From positions 1 to 25,831 of the IMG/VR virus record IMGVR_UViG_3300045120_000160: a stretch of DNA of 25,831 bases; one strand, written 5' to 3'. Of the stretch, positions 13,485 through 22,119 are shown one piece after another. Numbering within the stretch: the first letter of the stretch is position 1; every line of letters begins with the position of its first letter. A model generated the notes under the pieces. That model was not told the DNA's origin and did not search any database. It saw only the letters and a list, made by a program, of their open reading frames with translations. The position numbers and the translations under genes were made by a program. The DNA is from a virus.

Positions 13485-13795
13485 CGTTGATCGCCCGATA
13501 CAACAAAACGCCGCTCGAGCGTCGGCAGCTGAAGTTCGATTATTCGAACTGGCTGTGCGACAGCGAGACCCTACGGAATTTCAACACCGAGGTTGAGCCG
13601 CAGCAGGACGACATTGACCCGACGCCGCTGACCGTCGACAGCGTGTTCGTGGTCAGCCCGACGGTGGCGAAGTTCTTCGTTCAGGGCGGCACCGAAGGGT
13701 TTCAGTACCGAATTCGTCTGCTTGCGCTGACCAGCGCTACCCAGCTCAAGGAGGACGGCGTCCTCTTCAACATTACACCCGGGGTAAGCGGATGA
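13478..13795 (+). CDS. putative fibre-tail adaptor protein, 105 aa
   Basis: The start at 13478 (MVALIARYNK) is preferred because GGGGA lies 7 nt upstream; ATG at 13463 in the same frame is possible. The product has KTPLERRQLKFDYSNWL near the start. The later part reads PLTVDSVFVV, KFFVQGGTEGFQYRIRLLALTS and EDGVLFNI, an immunoglobulin-like beta pattern seen in phage fibre-tail adaptor proteins. It lies just before the first fibre gene, which fits. Palindrome copy 10 spans its last codons, and its TGA overlaps the next ATG. Confidence 0.6.
   Translation: MVALIARYNKTPLERRQLKFDYSNWLCDSETLRNFNTEVEPQQDDIDPTPLTVDSVFVVSPTVAKFFVQGGTEGFQYRIRLLALTSATQLKEDGVLFNITPGVSG
13773..13787. repeat. dispersed palindrome copy 10 (TTACACCCGGGGTAA)
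   Basis: It spans the last codons of the adaptor gene. GGGG in its right arm lies 7 nt before the ATG at 13792, making it the likely ribosome site of the fibre gene. Confidence 0.85.
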
Positions 13796-14868
13796 AACTC
13801 CTCTTCGCCAACAACGTCGTTCAGTCGCTGGTCATAGCCGCGGCTTCCAACGATCAATATCTCACGGTCGACAACGGCGCGGTCTTCCCGGCTCCAGCGG
13901 TGGGCATAGAGGCGTTCTACGTCACGCTCCAAAGCCCGGGCGGGGGCGCGGTTGAGATCGCCCTGTGCACGGCGCGCGCCGGCAACGTGCTGACGGTTCA
14001 GCGCGGGGCCGACAGCACGGCTGCTCGTCCATGGGTTGTCGGCGACACGATCTCGATGCGGACGACCGCTGCGAACCTCAAGGACTTCTACGACGCCAAC
14101 TATCCGATCACCGGCGGCAATCTCCAGGGGCGGCTGTTCCTGGCGCTCGACCCGACAGTGCAGAACGAGGCGGCGACCAAGAACTACGTCGACGGCAAGA
14201 CGGCGAGCGTTTACGCCACGAACGCCGAGATCGACAGCAACACCCCGCCGAGTGACAAAGCGGTTTCAGCCAGCGGGCTGCGCTCGATCACTGCTGGCCA
14301 GCTTGTCACGCTGGCTACGACCACCAAGGCCGGCTTAATTCCGGCGATCAACGAACTGAGGGGTCTGATCTCTGGGGCCTTGTCCGGGGCGCAGTTCTGG
14401 GGCGTGTTCGACGCCAGCACCGGAGTAATATCCTGGAACCCAAGCTCGGGGCAGGGCGGCAACACGCTGCCCACGCCTGCGCCAAGCAATATAGGGCACT
14501 ACCTGATCGCTTCCAAAGGCGGTGCGTTGCCGCCTGGCGGCGCGCCCGCGGGCACCTACTATCCTGGCGACTGGTTGATTTCCGATGGCGCGAGCGTCTG
14601 GTATCACCTGATCACTGGCACCACAGGCACGGTCAACGCTTCGAGCGTGGTGGTGAACCCGACAGTCGGAGGGGCGTCCGACGTTCAGACGGCGCTGACC
14701 AGCATGTACACCGCTTCAGGGAACTTTCTTCAGGTGACCGGCGGGACGATGACGGCTGCTGGCAACATCACTTTCACGCTTCCTGCAGCCAAGACAGCGC
14801 GTCTCAACGGCAACAACGCGACGTTGAGCACGATCGACAACTTCGGGATCGACGCAGGAGTTTACTGA
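13792..14868 (+). CDS. tail fibre protein, 358 aa
   Basis: The N-terminal third (about residues 1-100) is a virion-attachment-type beta domain ending VGDTISMRTTAANLKDFYDAN. It is followed by the fibre pattern PITGGNLQGRLFLALDPTVQNEAATKNYVDGK, typical of phage fibre shafts. Later come Gly/Ser/Thr-rich repeats, then a second TGGTMTA-type unit and the end GIDAGVY. The end resembles that of the collagen-like fibre (LDAGTF), so the two may share an attachment or trimerisation tail. The ATG follows palindrome copy 10 by 4 nt. It probably binds the host surface or joins other fibres. The stop overlaps the next ATG. Confidence 0.8.
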   Translation: MKLLFANNVVQSLVIAAASNDQYLTVDNGAVFPAPAVGIEAFYVTLQSPGGGAVEIALCTARAGNVLTVQRGADSTAARPWVVGDTISMRTTAANLKDFYDANYPITGGNLQGRLFLALDPTVQNEAATKNYVDGKTASVYATNAEIDSNTPPSDKAVSASGLRSITAGQLVTLATTTKAGLIPAINELRGLISGALSGAQFWGVFDASTGVISWNPSSGQGGNTLPTPAPSNIGHYLIASKGGALPPGGAPAGTYYPGDWLISDGASVWYHLITGTTGTVNASSVVVNPTVGGASDVQTALTSMYTASGNFLQVTGGTMTAAGNITFTLPAAKTARLNGNNATLSTIDNFGIDAGVY

Positions 14869-16322
14869 TGACCAACATTCTCCAGACCCTGCGGACGAAT
14901 ACGCCGAACAAGGTGCCGGCGGCGGCGACGCGGCAGCCTGGCGAGTTGTGGATCAACCAGCCCGACAACCAGCTCGGCTTCATCGACACGACCCAGACCG
15001 CGGTGCCGCTGCTAGCGGTGCGGAATTTCGTTGCGACGACGGCCTATGTGTCGGGCGACTTCGTCGTTCAGGGCGGACATATCTGGAACGCCAAGGCGGC
15101 GGTCCCGGCGGGCGCGTTCAACGCTTCGCAATGGACCCAGCTCGCGTCGATGGCTGACGTCGCCGGGGCTTACCTGCCGTTGACCGGCGGGTCGCTGAGC
15201 GGCTCACTGTCGTGCACCCAAGCGTTTGGCATCAGCGGAACTACGGCAGCCAATCGCCAGATCACTGGGTACACTTCGGGCAGCGCGCGCTGGGCGGTGA
15301 CGCTCGGCACCGCCGGAGCTGAGAGCGGGGCGAACGCCGGTTCTGATTTCGGGATCACGGCTTTCTCCGACACCGGCGTGTTCCTGTCGAACCCGATCCT
15401 GATCACACGCAAGACTGGGACCGTCAACTTCGCCACGGTTCCTTACGCGCCTGGTTATGGGGTCGACGGCGCGGCTGGGACTTACCGCTCAGTGTCCGCC
15501 ACCACTGGCGGAAAAGCGCGTTGGACCATGGTCATGGGCGACGCTGCCGCCGAGACCGGGGGCAGCCTCGGGTCGAATTTCGTTTTGCAGAGTTTTGACG
15601 ACAACGGCACTTTTCTCAGAGCGCCGCTGACCATTCGTCGCTCGGACGGCGTCATAACTTTTGGCGCAACGACGGTCTGCACTTCCGGCGTGGTCATGTC
15701 GGCCGGCGACGCCAACCCGTCTTTCAACCTGACGAGCAGCGGGCAGAGTACGCTGGGGTACATGCGCTACGTCAACGGCTCCAACCTGCTCCAGTTGATC
15801 AACAACAGCGGCGTCGGGTCGGCGATGATCAACTCGGACACCAGCTTTCAGATCAACAGCGCGACCGCTTACAAGCCGGGCGGCGGGTCGTGGACCGCGC
15901 CATCGGACGCGCGCATCAAGGACGTCAAGGGCGATTACAAGAAGGGCCTCGACGACATCCTCAAGCTTAACCCGGTCGTCTACACCTACAAGGCCAACGA
16001 CACGCCGACCGACGACGTGAACGATGGGATCCTGCAAGAGGGCGAGGCGAAGCCGAAAGTTACTTCCGCGCCTTTCCCGGCCTCGGTGCACTACAACGTG
16101 GCGCTCGAGCAGACATCGTTCGTCGGCCTGGTGGCGCAAGCCACCGAGACAATCTTCCCCGACATCGTGTCCAAGACCGAGAGCCACATCGACGGTAAGA
16201 AGGTGGAGGATCTTCGCCACATCAACCCGTCGAACCTGATCTACGCGCTGATCAACGCGGTTAAAACGCTGAACGCGCGTATCGAAGTTCTCGAGGGAAC
16301 GGCGACTGGAAAGTCAGGATAA
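14868..16322 (+). CDS. tail fibre with S74 intramolecular chaperone domain, 484 aa
   Basis: The N-terminal part (RQPGELWINQPDNQLGFID, then a Tyr-Val-Ser-Gly-Asp binding-type module ending FNASQWTQL) is followed by beta-repeat shaft sequence. The C-terminus is a peptidase S74 chaperone domain starting PSDARIKD, with candidate catalytic Ser346 and Lys351. It continues through FVGLVAQATETIFPDIV, LIYALINAVKTLNARIEVLE and a final coiled coil. In known fibres this domain trimerises the protein and then cuts itself off at the Ser. The gene sits between the first fibre gene and the lysis genes. A half-copy of the palindrome (TTACTTCCG) lies near 16060. Confidence 0.88.
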   Translation: MTNILQTLRTNTPNKVPAAATRQPGELWINQPDNQLGFIDTTQTAVPLLAVRNFVATTAYVSGDFVVQGGHIWNAKAAVPAGAFNASQWTQLASMADVAGAYLPLTGGSLSGSLSCTQAFGISGTTAANRQITGYTSGSARWAVTLGTAGAESGANAGSDFGITAFSDTGVFLSNPILITRKTGTVNFATVPYAPGYGVDGAAGTYRSVSATTGGKARWTMVMGDAAAETGGSLGSNFVLQSFDDNGTFLRAPLTIRRSDGVITFGATTVCTSGVVMSAGDANPSFNLTSSGQSTLGYMRYVNGSNLLQLINNSGVGSAMINSDTSFQINSATAYKPGGGSWTAPSDARIKDVKGDYKKGLDDILKLNPVVYTYKANDTPTDDVNDGILQEGEAKPKVTSAPFPASVHYNVALEQTSFVGLVAQATETIFPDIVSKTESHIDGKKVEDLRHINPSNLIYALINAVKTLNARIEVLEGTATGKSG

Positions 16323-16594
16323 TGGGCGTCACCGAGGAAGCTGGCAAGGTTGGGCAAGCGGCGGTCAGCGCGATGGCCTCGACGCCGCTGGCGATCGCTT
16401 TGCTCGTGGTGAACGTCGGCTTTCTCGGTTTTGCTGGCTATGTGCTCGGTGAAGTCGCCGCCAACGCTTCCGAGCGTAACAAAGGCCAGATGGACCTGAT
16501 CGCCAAACTCGTCGGCGACATCCGCGACTGCCGCGGCGGGGTGCATCCGGACAAGTCCAGCCTGATTTATTATCCGCCGAGCCCGCTCGAATGA
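16322..16594 (+). CDS. holin-like small membrane protein, 90 aa
   Basis: The ATG overlaps the fibre stop by one base and the end overlaps the endolysin start (ATGA). One hydrophobic helix (about residues 22-44, PLAIALLVVNVGFLGF) is flanked by a short charged N-terminus and a longer polar C-terminal part (GQMDLIAKLVGDIRD). Coupling to an M15 peptidase gene is the main reason to call it a lysis protein. A holin or a pinholin-type protein are both possible; a spanin is less likely because no lipobox is seen. Confidence 0.65.
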   Translation: MGVTEEAGKVGQAAVSAMASTPLAIALLVVNVGFLGFAGYVLGEVAANASERNKGQMDLIAKLVGDIRDCRGGVHPDKSSLIYYPPSPLE

Positions 16595-17040
16595 CCAAGC
16601 TCACGACGCATTTCAGCTTGGAGGAGTTCACGGACAGCCAGACTGCGGCGCGCCGGGGCATCGACAATATGCCGGCGGACAGGAGCGATGAGATGAAAAA
16701 TCTCCAACGCACCGCCAAGACGATGGAGAAGGTTCGGAACGTCCTTAACAACGAGCCGATCTTGATCAGCTCAGGGTACCGCAATCAATGGCTCAACTCG
16801 GCGATCGGCGGGGCCAAGAACAGCGCCCACACGCATGGGCTTGCGGTCGACTTCACTTGTCCTGGCTTCGGTACGCCGCTCGCGATCTGCAAGGAGCTCG
16901 AACCGCACATGAAAGAGCTTCAGATTGACCAGCTCATCCATGAGTATAATACCTGGGTGCATCTTGGTCTGAGGGACAGCGCGCCGCGTCACGAGGCCCT
17001 GACCATCGACACGAACGGCACGCGGCTCGGCTTTGCTTAG
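16591..17040 (+). CDS. endolysin, M15-family D,D- or L,D-peptidase, 149 aa
   Basis: The protein is a single M15-type zinc peptidase domain without signal peptide. It shows FSLEEFTDSQTA at the N-terminus, LISSGYRNQWLNSAIGG (about 58-74), the zinc motif SAHTHGLAVDF with His80 and Asp87, the candidate catalytic Glu118 in LIHEYN, and the second His124 in WVHLGL. Such enzymes cut peptide stems of peptidoglycan. The gene directly follows the holin-like gene by ATGA overlap, the classic lysis pair. Palindrome copy 11 lies just after the stop. The long virion protein at 23314 carries a second M15-type domain. Confidence 0.9.
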   Translation: MTKLTTHFSLEEFTDSQTAARRGIDNMPADRSDEMKNLQRTAKTMEKVRNVLNNEPILISSGYRNQWLNSAIGGAKNSAHTHGLAVDFTCPGFGTPLAICKELEPHMKELQIDQLIHEYNTWVHLGLRDSAPRHEALTIDTNGTRLGFA

Positions 17041-17044
17041 AAAG

Positions 17045-17059
17045 TTACCTCGGAGGTAA
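17045..17059. repeat. dispersed palindrome copy 11 (TTACCTCGGAGGTAA)
   Basis: This copy is a perfect 7-bp stem around a single central base and is closest to the consensus. GGAGG in its right arm lies 7 nt before the ATG at 17064. Confidence 0.9.
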
Positions 17060-17063
17060 GCCT

Positions 17064-17408
17064 ATGACCAAGCGCTCGCAACGACGCAAATTGGAGATGT
17101 ACGGCTACACGAGCGATGGCCGCGCTCTGTCGAGCGTCACCGCGCCGGCGAACACTACGCTGCCGTCCCAGGTCGGGCCCGGCAAGGTTGGCGTGACGCA
17201 GGTTTGCAACCCTGGCGTCTGGACTGGCGCGTACGCCCGAACTTCCTATCAATGGAAGATCAACGGCGTCTCTATCCCAGGCGCGACTGCGGTCGGTTAC
17301 ACGCCCCAGGCGTCCGACGCGACCAAATCCCTGACTTGCGTTGTGACGGCTACGAACCCGGCGGGCTCGGTCCCGCTGGCGACTAACTCGGTAGTGGTGG
17401 TTCCATGA
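17064..17408 (+). CDS. Ig-like domain protein, 114 aa
   Basis: The C-terminal part is one immunoglobulin-like domain. Cys48 (VTQVCNPGVW) and Cys92 (SLTCVVTATN) are placed like the sheet-joining pair. Trp64 is in the core (SYQWKING), the D-strand is YTPQASD, and the end is SVVVVP. A basic N-terminus (TKRSQRRK) precedes it. Ig-like proteins in tailed phages decorate capsid, neck or fibres and bind weakly to surfaces. The ATG follows palindrome copy 11 by 4 nt, so its ribosome site is within that element. Its TGA overlaps the next ATG (17405). Confidence 0.8.
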   Translation: MTKRSQRRKLEMYGYTSDGRALSSVTAPANTTLPSQVGPGKVGVTQVCNPGVWTGAYARTSYQWKINGVSIPGATAVGYTPQASDATKSLTCVVTATNPAGSVPLATNSVVVVP

Positions 17409-17710
17409 GCAGCAAAAAGAAAGCCCAAGAGAACGACACTTTCGAGGAGGAGCTTGTCGAGACCCTTAAGCAGGACAAGCCGCCTGGCGCGTTCGAGGTC
17501 GTGGTCGAGGATTACGAGGCCGACGGGCCTTCGACCATGCAGGGTCCGACGATCGAGGCCGAGGACAAGGCGAAGGCGACCGACAACGAGTTCGGCGTCG
17601 ATCTCTCGCATCTCACGCCTTCAGCGCGCGAGCGCACGCTCGAGGAGATGCGGGCGGGCGCGGCCAAGGCAGGCCGGGGCGAGCACGATCCCAAGAAGAC
17701 GAAAGCGTAA
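17405..17710 (+). CDS. hypothetical acidic protein, 101 aa
   Basis: The gene starts by ATGA overlap with the Ig-like gene. The product is highly charged, with an acidic first half (FEEELVETLKQD, VVVEDYEADG) and a helical second half (SARERTLEEMRAGAAKAGRG) ending basic. It has no Cys and no membrane segment. No family is recognised. Its length and charge would suit an assembly chaperone for a neighbouring tail protein; that is a guess. Confidence 0.6.
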   Translation: MSSKKKAQENDTFEEELVETLKQDKPPGAFEVVVEDYEADGPSTMQGPTIEAEDKAKATDNEFGVDLSHLTPSARERTLEEMRAGAAKAGRGEHDPKKTKA

Positions 17711-17716
17711 TGCTCG

Positions 17717-19450
17717 ATGGCGCGCAAACCCCCGCTGGCGGTGGAAAAATTTGGAGGGATGATCCCGATCCTCGATGATCGGGCGCTGCCGGATCAGTTT
17801 GCCTCCAATTCCGAGAATTGCGCGCTCTACGGCCAGGTGCTTCAGGGCTTCAACATCCCGAACACCGTCCACACGATGGCTGCCCCGCATAAGCAGTACG
17901 CCTTCCGGGTTCCCAACGACTACACCAAGACCCAGCTTTACGACCCATCCACCTGGATGGAGTTCGTGCACCCGGACACTTCTGTCATCCACACGCCGAC
18001 GGTCGAGGACCAGTTCGATCGTTATTACTGGGTCGAGCCCGGGAAGCCGCCGCAATACAACACCGCGGACCGGATCCGCCTCGGGCAGCCGGCCTACCTC
18101 CTGGGCGTCACTACGCCTTCGGTTGCTCCCGGGGTGACGTCGTCGGGCGGCTCGGGGTCGGTCTTCGTCGCGCGTTCCTACGTCTACACCTGGGTCAGCG
18201 CCTATGGCGAAGAGGGCCCGCCGTCCCCTTACACATTGTGGAACGGGCAGGAAGACGACACCTGGTACATCACCCTGACCCCGCCGACGACGCAGGAGAA
18301 GGTCGGTCGGCCGCTGACCAACACCAACATCTACCGCACGATCACCAGCACCAACGGGGTCGCGACCTACTTCTATATCGGGCAGATCCCGATCGACCAG
18401 ACGACCTTCACCGACGGGTGGGCCGACGACATCATCAGCGGCAACGCCCAGCTGCAGAGCACCGACTGGGGCAAGCCGCCGGCGACGCTGCAGGGCATGG
18501 TCTCGATGCCGAACGGGATCATCATCGGCTGGGACGGCACCGACGTATGGTTCTGTGAGCCTTACAGGCCCCATGCGTGGCCTTCGGCCTACGGGCTGAC
18601 AGTCGACTATAACGTCGTCGGCGTGGGCGTGTACGGGCAATCTGGGGTGCTCTGCACCGAAAGCGAGCCCCACGTCGTGACCGGCAACCATCCTGCGGTC
18701 ATGACGATGCAGAAAATCAACGTCATCGAGCCTTGTCTTTCCAGGGGTTCGATCGTCGCCGGCACGCAGGGCGTCTATTACGCCTCGCCGAACGGGCTCG
18801 CGCTGGTCAATCCCGCGGGCGTGTCCCTGATCACCAAGGCGATTATCGGCACCCGGACGTGGCAGCAGCTGGTCGATCCTTACGGGCTCAGGGCTGTGCG
18901 CTACTCGGGCGTCTACATGGCGTTCGACTGCTCCACAGATCTCAACCAGTTCGGCGGGATCATCGACCCGACTGACCAGCGGGTAGCGTTCTGCCGGCTC
19001 TCCACCAAGGTTCCGGCCGACAACGTCCTTGTGGATGTGTGGAGCGGGCGGTTCATCGTTATGTCCGGCGGCGTCATCTATGAGTTCGACCCGCCCGACA
19101 CGGCCCAGCAGATCGTTTATTCGTGGAAATCAAAGCGTTTCCACACCAAGAAGAAAACCAATTTCGGCGTGGTGAAGGTCTATTTCGACGGGTTAGCGGC
19201 TACTCCTGTCGACGACGCCAATCCGTGGAGCGTAGCGAACCGCGCGGTTCTGCCTGTCAACGTGCCGCTGCAGTTCCGGTTGTGGGCCGACGACCGGCTT
19301 GTCTATGACCAACCACTCTACAAGTCCGGAGACCAGGTTTCGCTGCCGGGCGGGTTCAAGGCCGAGTGGTGGCAGTTCGAGATCATCGCGCAGGTGGATT
19401 GCGTGTCGGTGCATATGGGGGTGGACGCCAAGGATCTCGCCGCGGTGTGA
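17717..19450 (+). CDS. large tail structural protein, 577 aa
   Basis: The 577-aa product is rich in Gly, Pro, Trp and Tyr with a repeated beta pattern. Its N-terminus reads KFGGMIPILDDRALPDQFA. Segments such as SYVYTWVSAYGEEGPPS (Fn3-like), NGIIIGWDGTDVWFCEPY, GVLCTESEPHVV and GSIVAGTQGVYYASPNGLALV are consistent with a beta-propeller. The C-terminal region reads FHTKKKTNFGVVKVYFDG. Proteins of this size and look in podophages form the tail nozzle or hub, but T7 gp12-like or P22 gp10-like identity cannot be settled here. The start is 6 bp after the previous stop with no clear ribosome site. A palindrome follows the stop. Confidence 0.7.
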   Translation: MARKPPLAVEKFGGMIPILDDRALPDQFASNSENCALYGQVLQGFNIPNTVHTMAAPHKQYAFRVPNDYTKTQLYDPSTWMEFVHPDTSVIHTPTVEDQFDRYYWVEPGKPPQYNTADRIRLGQPAYLLGVTTPSVAPGVTSSGGSGSVFVARSYVYTWVSAYGEEGPPSPYTLWNGQEDDTWYITLTPPTTQEKVGRPLTNTNIYRTITSTNGVATYFYIGQIPIDQTTFTDGWADDIISGNAQLQSTDWGKPPATLQGMVSMPNGIIIGWDGTDVWFCEPYRPHAWPSAYGLTVDYNVVGVGVYGQSGVLCTESEPHVVTGNHPAVMTMQKINVIEPCLSRGSIVAGTQGVYYASPNGLALVNPAGVSLITKAIIGTRTWQQLVDPYGLRAVRYSGVYMAFDCSTDLNQFGGIIDPTDQRVAFCRLSTKVPADNVLVDVWSGRFIVMSGGVIYEFDPPDTAQQIVYSWKSKRFHTKKKTNFGVVKVYFDGLAATPVDDANPWSVANRAVLPVNVPLQFRLWADDRLVYDQPLYKSGDQVSLPGGFKAEWWQFEIIAQVDCVSVHMGVDAKDLAAV

Positions 19451-19453
19451 GGT

Positions 19454-19468
19454 TTACCTCGGGAGTAA
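19454..19468. repeat. dispersed palindrome copy 12 (TTACCTCGGGAGTAA)
   Basis: It lies in the 21-bp gap before the collagen-like gene. GGGAG in the right arm lies 6 nt before the TTG at 19472. Confidence 0.85.
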
Positions 19469-19471
19469 GTT

Positions 19472-21676
19472 TTGACGGCAGTCACAAAGATCGAACCGAC
19501 CTTCAGCCGCAAAGGGCTGTTCGCTGCGGTTCCGTCGCCCCAATCGTCGGTCGAGGGGCTGCTCAATGTCGTCGAGGCGCTGAAGATCGACGTCGAGCAA
19601 CTCATAGGCACGCGCGGCACCAACAGCACTTCGGCGGTGCTGTTCGGCGATCTGACCGGCCCGATGGACGCTCTCAAGGATAGTCTCGGAGGAGGCGGGG
19701 GAGGGGGAGGGTCAGGGCCGCCAGGGCCAGCTGGTCCGCCGGGACCGACAGGCGCGACAGGCCCAGCTGGGCCCAAGGGCGCGACAGGCGCAACGGGCGC
19801 GACAGGCGCAACCGGCCCGCAAGGCAGCCCCGGCCCGGCAGGTGCAGCTGGTCCGACTGGTCCGGCAGGCCCGACAGGGCCGCAAGGAGCGGCCGGCACC
19901 GGTATCAACGTCAAGGGCCAGGTGGCGACGGTCGGCGATCTGCCGATGACGGGGAACGCCGACGGCGACGCTTACATCGTCCAGTCTACCGGCGACATGT
20001 GGATCTGGGACGCCGAGACCGGGGCCTACATCAACGCTGGCCCGATCCAGGGCCCAAAGGGAGACACAGGGCCTGCTGGCCCGGCAGGTCCAACAGGCCC
20101 CACCGGCCCGCAAGGCGCGCAGGGCCCGATAGGCTTGACCGGCGCGACCGGCGCGCAGGGTCCGAAGGGCGACATTGGCGACACCGGCCTGACCGGGCCG
20201 CCAGGAGCGACGGGCGGTGTTGGCCCGGCTGGCCCGCAAGGCCCCATAGGCTTGACCGGCGCGACTGGCCCGCAGGGCCCGATAGGCTTGACCGGCGCGA
20301 CCGGTCCAGCTGGCGCTGACAGCACGGTCCCCGGCCCGACTGGGCCGCAAGGCCCCATAGGCTTGACCGGCCCGCAGGGCGCGAAAGGCGACACCGGCCT
20401 AACTGGGGCGACGGGTGCGACCGGCCCAGCTGGCGCTGACAGCACGGTCCCCGGCCCAGCAGGTCCGCAAGGCCCGATCGGTCTTACCGGCGCTCAAGGC
20501 CCGAAGGGCGACACTGGTCTTACCGGCGCTACTGGTCCAGCCGGCGCAGACAGCACGGTCCCCGGCCCGACCGGCCCGCAAGGTCCGATTGGTCTCACTG
20601 GCGCGACTGGCCCAGCAGGTCCGCAAGGCATACCGGGCACGGCTGGGGCGACCGGCGCGCAAGGCCCCAAGGGCGACACTGGCCTGACTGGCGCTACTGG
20701 TCCAGCTGGCGCGGATAGCACGGTGCCGGGACCGACAGGCCCGCAAGGCATACCGGGCACGGCTGGGGCGACCGGCCCCCAAGGGCCGAAAGGAGACACG
20801 GGTGCGACCGGCGCTACCGGCCCTGCTGGCAGCACAGTGGCGTCAGGCGTCACGTTCACGCCCACGGGCAACGTCGCTGCGACGAACGTGCAGGCCGCCA
20901 TTGCTGAAGTGGACAGCGAGAAAGTCGCCAAGGCCGGCGACACGATGACTGGCAGCTTGACCATCAACACGACGGGGCTTTCCCAGCTCGACCTTTGGCG
21001 CGTCGTCGGTCAGCGCGCCAACATCCGGGTCTTCGACCGGGCGTCGGGCACGCTTCGCTGGACAGACATCGTCGGCGATGAGACCGCTGAAGGCGGCTCC
21101 AACGCCGGGTCGAACAGGCAGCTGTACGCTCACGACGACACCGGGGCTGCGCTCGGCACCGTCTATTCGATCAATCGCGCGGCACGCACTTTCACGTTCA
21201 CCAACCAGCCGGTGATCCCCGGTTTCGCCACGCTTGCTTCGCCGACGTTCACCGGCGATCCGAAAGCGCCGACGCCCCTAGCCAGCGATAACGACACCAG
21301 CATCGCCACCACGGCGTTCGTGACCAGCGCGATTTCGACGGCGGGCGCGGGCTACGTTCACGACACCGGCGACACAATGACCGGCAATCTGAAGATCTCG
21401 GTCGCCAATGGCGCACTCGGTCTGTTGGTGGCAGGGCCGACCAAGGCGGCGCGCTTTGTAAGCAGCGCCGGCGGCTTCTCCATTGAAGGCGTCGATCAGA
21501 CCGGAGTGGGCTCATATCAGCCACTGTCGCTCATGGGGTCAGCGATCAATATCAATGCGCCCGTTACGGTTCTGGCGAACACGACCTTCACGCTTGGGCA
21601 AGACCCGGCGCTCGCCATGCAGGCGGCGACCAAGCAATATGTGGATAATGTCACTCTCGATGCCGGGACATTCTGA
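19472..21676 (+). CDS. collagen-like tail fibre protein, 734 aa
   Basis: The start is TTG, supported by GGGAG 6 nt upstream inside palindrome copy 12. An N-terminal attachment region (about residues 1-72) and a poly-Gly hinge (73-80) lead to collagen Gly-X-Y repeats at about 82-143 and 193-453. The two blocks are split by a non-collagen module (144-192, with [16 protein letters not shown]). The second block contains four copies of an ADSTVPGP interruption flanked by [10 protein letters not shown]-type units. The C-terminal fibre region (about 460-734) has two GDTMTG units, SPTFTGDP, and AATKQYVDN before the end LDAGTF. Phage collagen-like segments form trimeric rods. The stop overlaps the next ATG. 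Confidence 0.88.
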   Translation: MTAVTKIEPTFSRKGLFAAVPSPQSSVEGLLNVVEALKIDVEQLIGTRGTNSTSAVLFGDLTGPMDALKDSLGGGGGGGGSGPPGPAGPPGPTGATGPAGPKGATGATGATGATGPQGSPGPAGAAGPTGPAGPTGPQGAAGTGINVKGQVATVGDLPMTGNADGDAYIVQSTGDMWIWDAETGAYINAGPIQGPKGDTGPAGPAGPTGPTGPQGAQGPIGLTGATGAQGPKGDIGDTGLTGPPGATGGVGPAGPQGPIGLTGATGPQGPIGLTGATGPAGADSTVPGPTGPQGPIGLTGPQGAKGDTGLTGATGATGPAGADSTVPGPAGPQGPIGLTGAQGPKGDTGLTGATGPAGADSTVPGPTGPQGPIGLTGATGPAGPQGIPGTAGATGAQGPKGDTGLTGATGPAGADSTVPGPTGPQGIPGTAGATGPQGPKGDTGATGATGPAGSTVASGVTFTPTGNVAATNVQAAIAEVDSEKVAKAGDTMTGSLTINTTGLSQLDLWRVVGQRANIRVFDRASGTLRWTDIVGDETAEGGSNAGSNRQLYAHDDTGAALGTVYSINRAARTFTFTNQPVIPGFATLASPTFTGDPKAPTPLASDNDTSIATTAFVTSAISTAGAGYVHDTGDTMTGNLKISVANGALGLLVAGPTKAARFVSSAGGFSIEGVDQTGVGSYQPLSLMGSAININAPVTVLANTTFTLGQDPALAMQAATKQYVDNVTLDAGTF
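19712..20830 (+). repeat. collagen-coding imperfect repeats
   Basis: Dense imperfect repeats of 9-bp Gly-X-Y codons span this stretch, including larger blocks around GCCCGATAGGCTTGACCGG and four copies of the ADSTVPGP-coding unit (about 20317, 20437, 20548 and 20716). Such DNA can recombine and change rod length. It is broken by a unique segment at about 19901-20047. Confidence 0.8.
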
Positions 21677-22119
21677 TGGGCATCATTTTCAACAAGCCCG
21701 AGTTCACCCGCGCGATCTGCGACAAGGCGCACGCGATCGTCAATATCGAGTTCGACGTCAGCTTCGCCAGCGTCGCCAACGGCAAGCTCCTGGGTGGAGT
21801 TGTCTTCACGGCATGGACCGGCCGCGGCGGCTCCGTGGGAGGACACGTTGCGTCGTGGCACCCGCGCTGGTTGACGCGCGATCTTCTCTTCGTGTCGTTC
21901 GACTACGCGTTCAACGGACTAGGGGTCAAAAAGATCTTTGGCACGGTGCCGTCGGACAACATCAAAGCGATCTCTCTCAACCGCCGCTGGGGCTATCGGG
22001 AAGAGGTCCGCATCTCCGGTGTTTATCCTGGCGCGGACATGGTACTCATGTCGCTGCAGCGGGAGGATTGCCGTTACCTCGGCTTGAAGTCGCGCTTTCG
22101 CGTGACGGAGGACGCATAG
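21676..22119 (+). CDS. GNAT-like N-acetyltransferase, 147 aa
   Basis: The fold pattern is that of a compact GNAT. A beta-strand LLGGVVFTAWTGRGGSVGGHV (about 38-58) is followed by the helix and strand FDYAFNGLGVKKIFGTVP (about 75-92), then the typical NxxAxxLxxxxGY ending, here DNIKAISLNRRWGYREE (94-110). The CoA-binding Gly loop is not clear. The enzyme would transfer acetyl groups from acetyl-CoA; its substrate is unknown. It is placed between the collagen-like fibre and an internal virion protein by one-base overlap, so it may modify a virion component or act on the host. Confidence 0.7.
   Translation: MGIIFNKPEFTRAICDKAHAIVNIEFDVSFASVANGKLLGGVVFTAWTGRGGSVGGHVASWHPRWLTRDLLFVSFDYAFNGLGVKKIFGTVPSDNIKAISLNRRWGYREEVRISGVYPGADMVLMSLQREDCRYLGLKSRFRVTEDA

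Noticed and set aside
19712-20830. CRISPR-like array
   Set aside because: The repeats are codon-periodic collagen coding units, without constant repeats separating unique spacers.
22074-22082. Palindrome half-copy TTACCTCGG in the GNAT-like gene
   Set aside because: The right arm is missing, so it was not counted among the sixteen copies; the same holds for 16060-16068.
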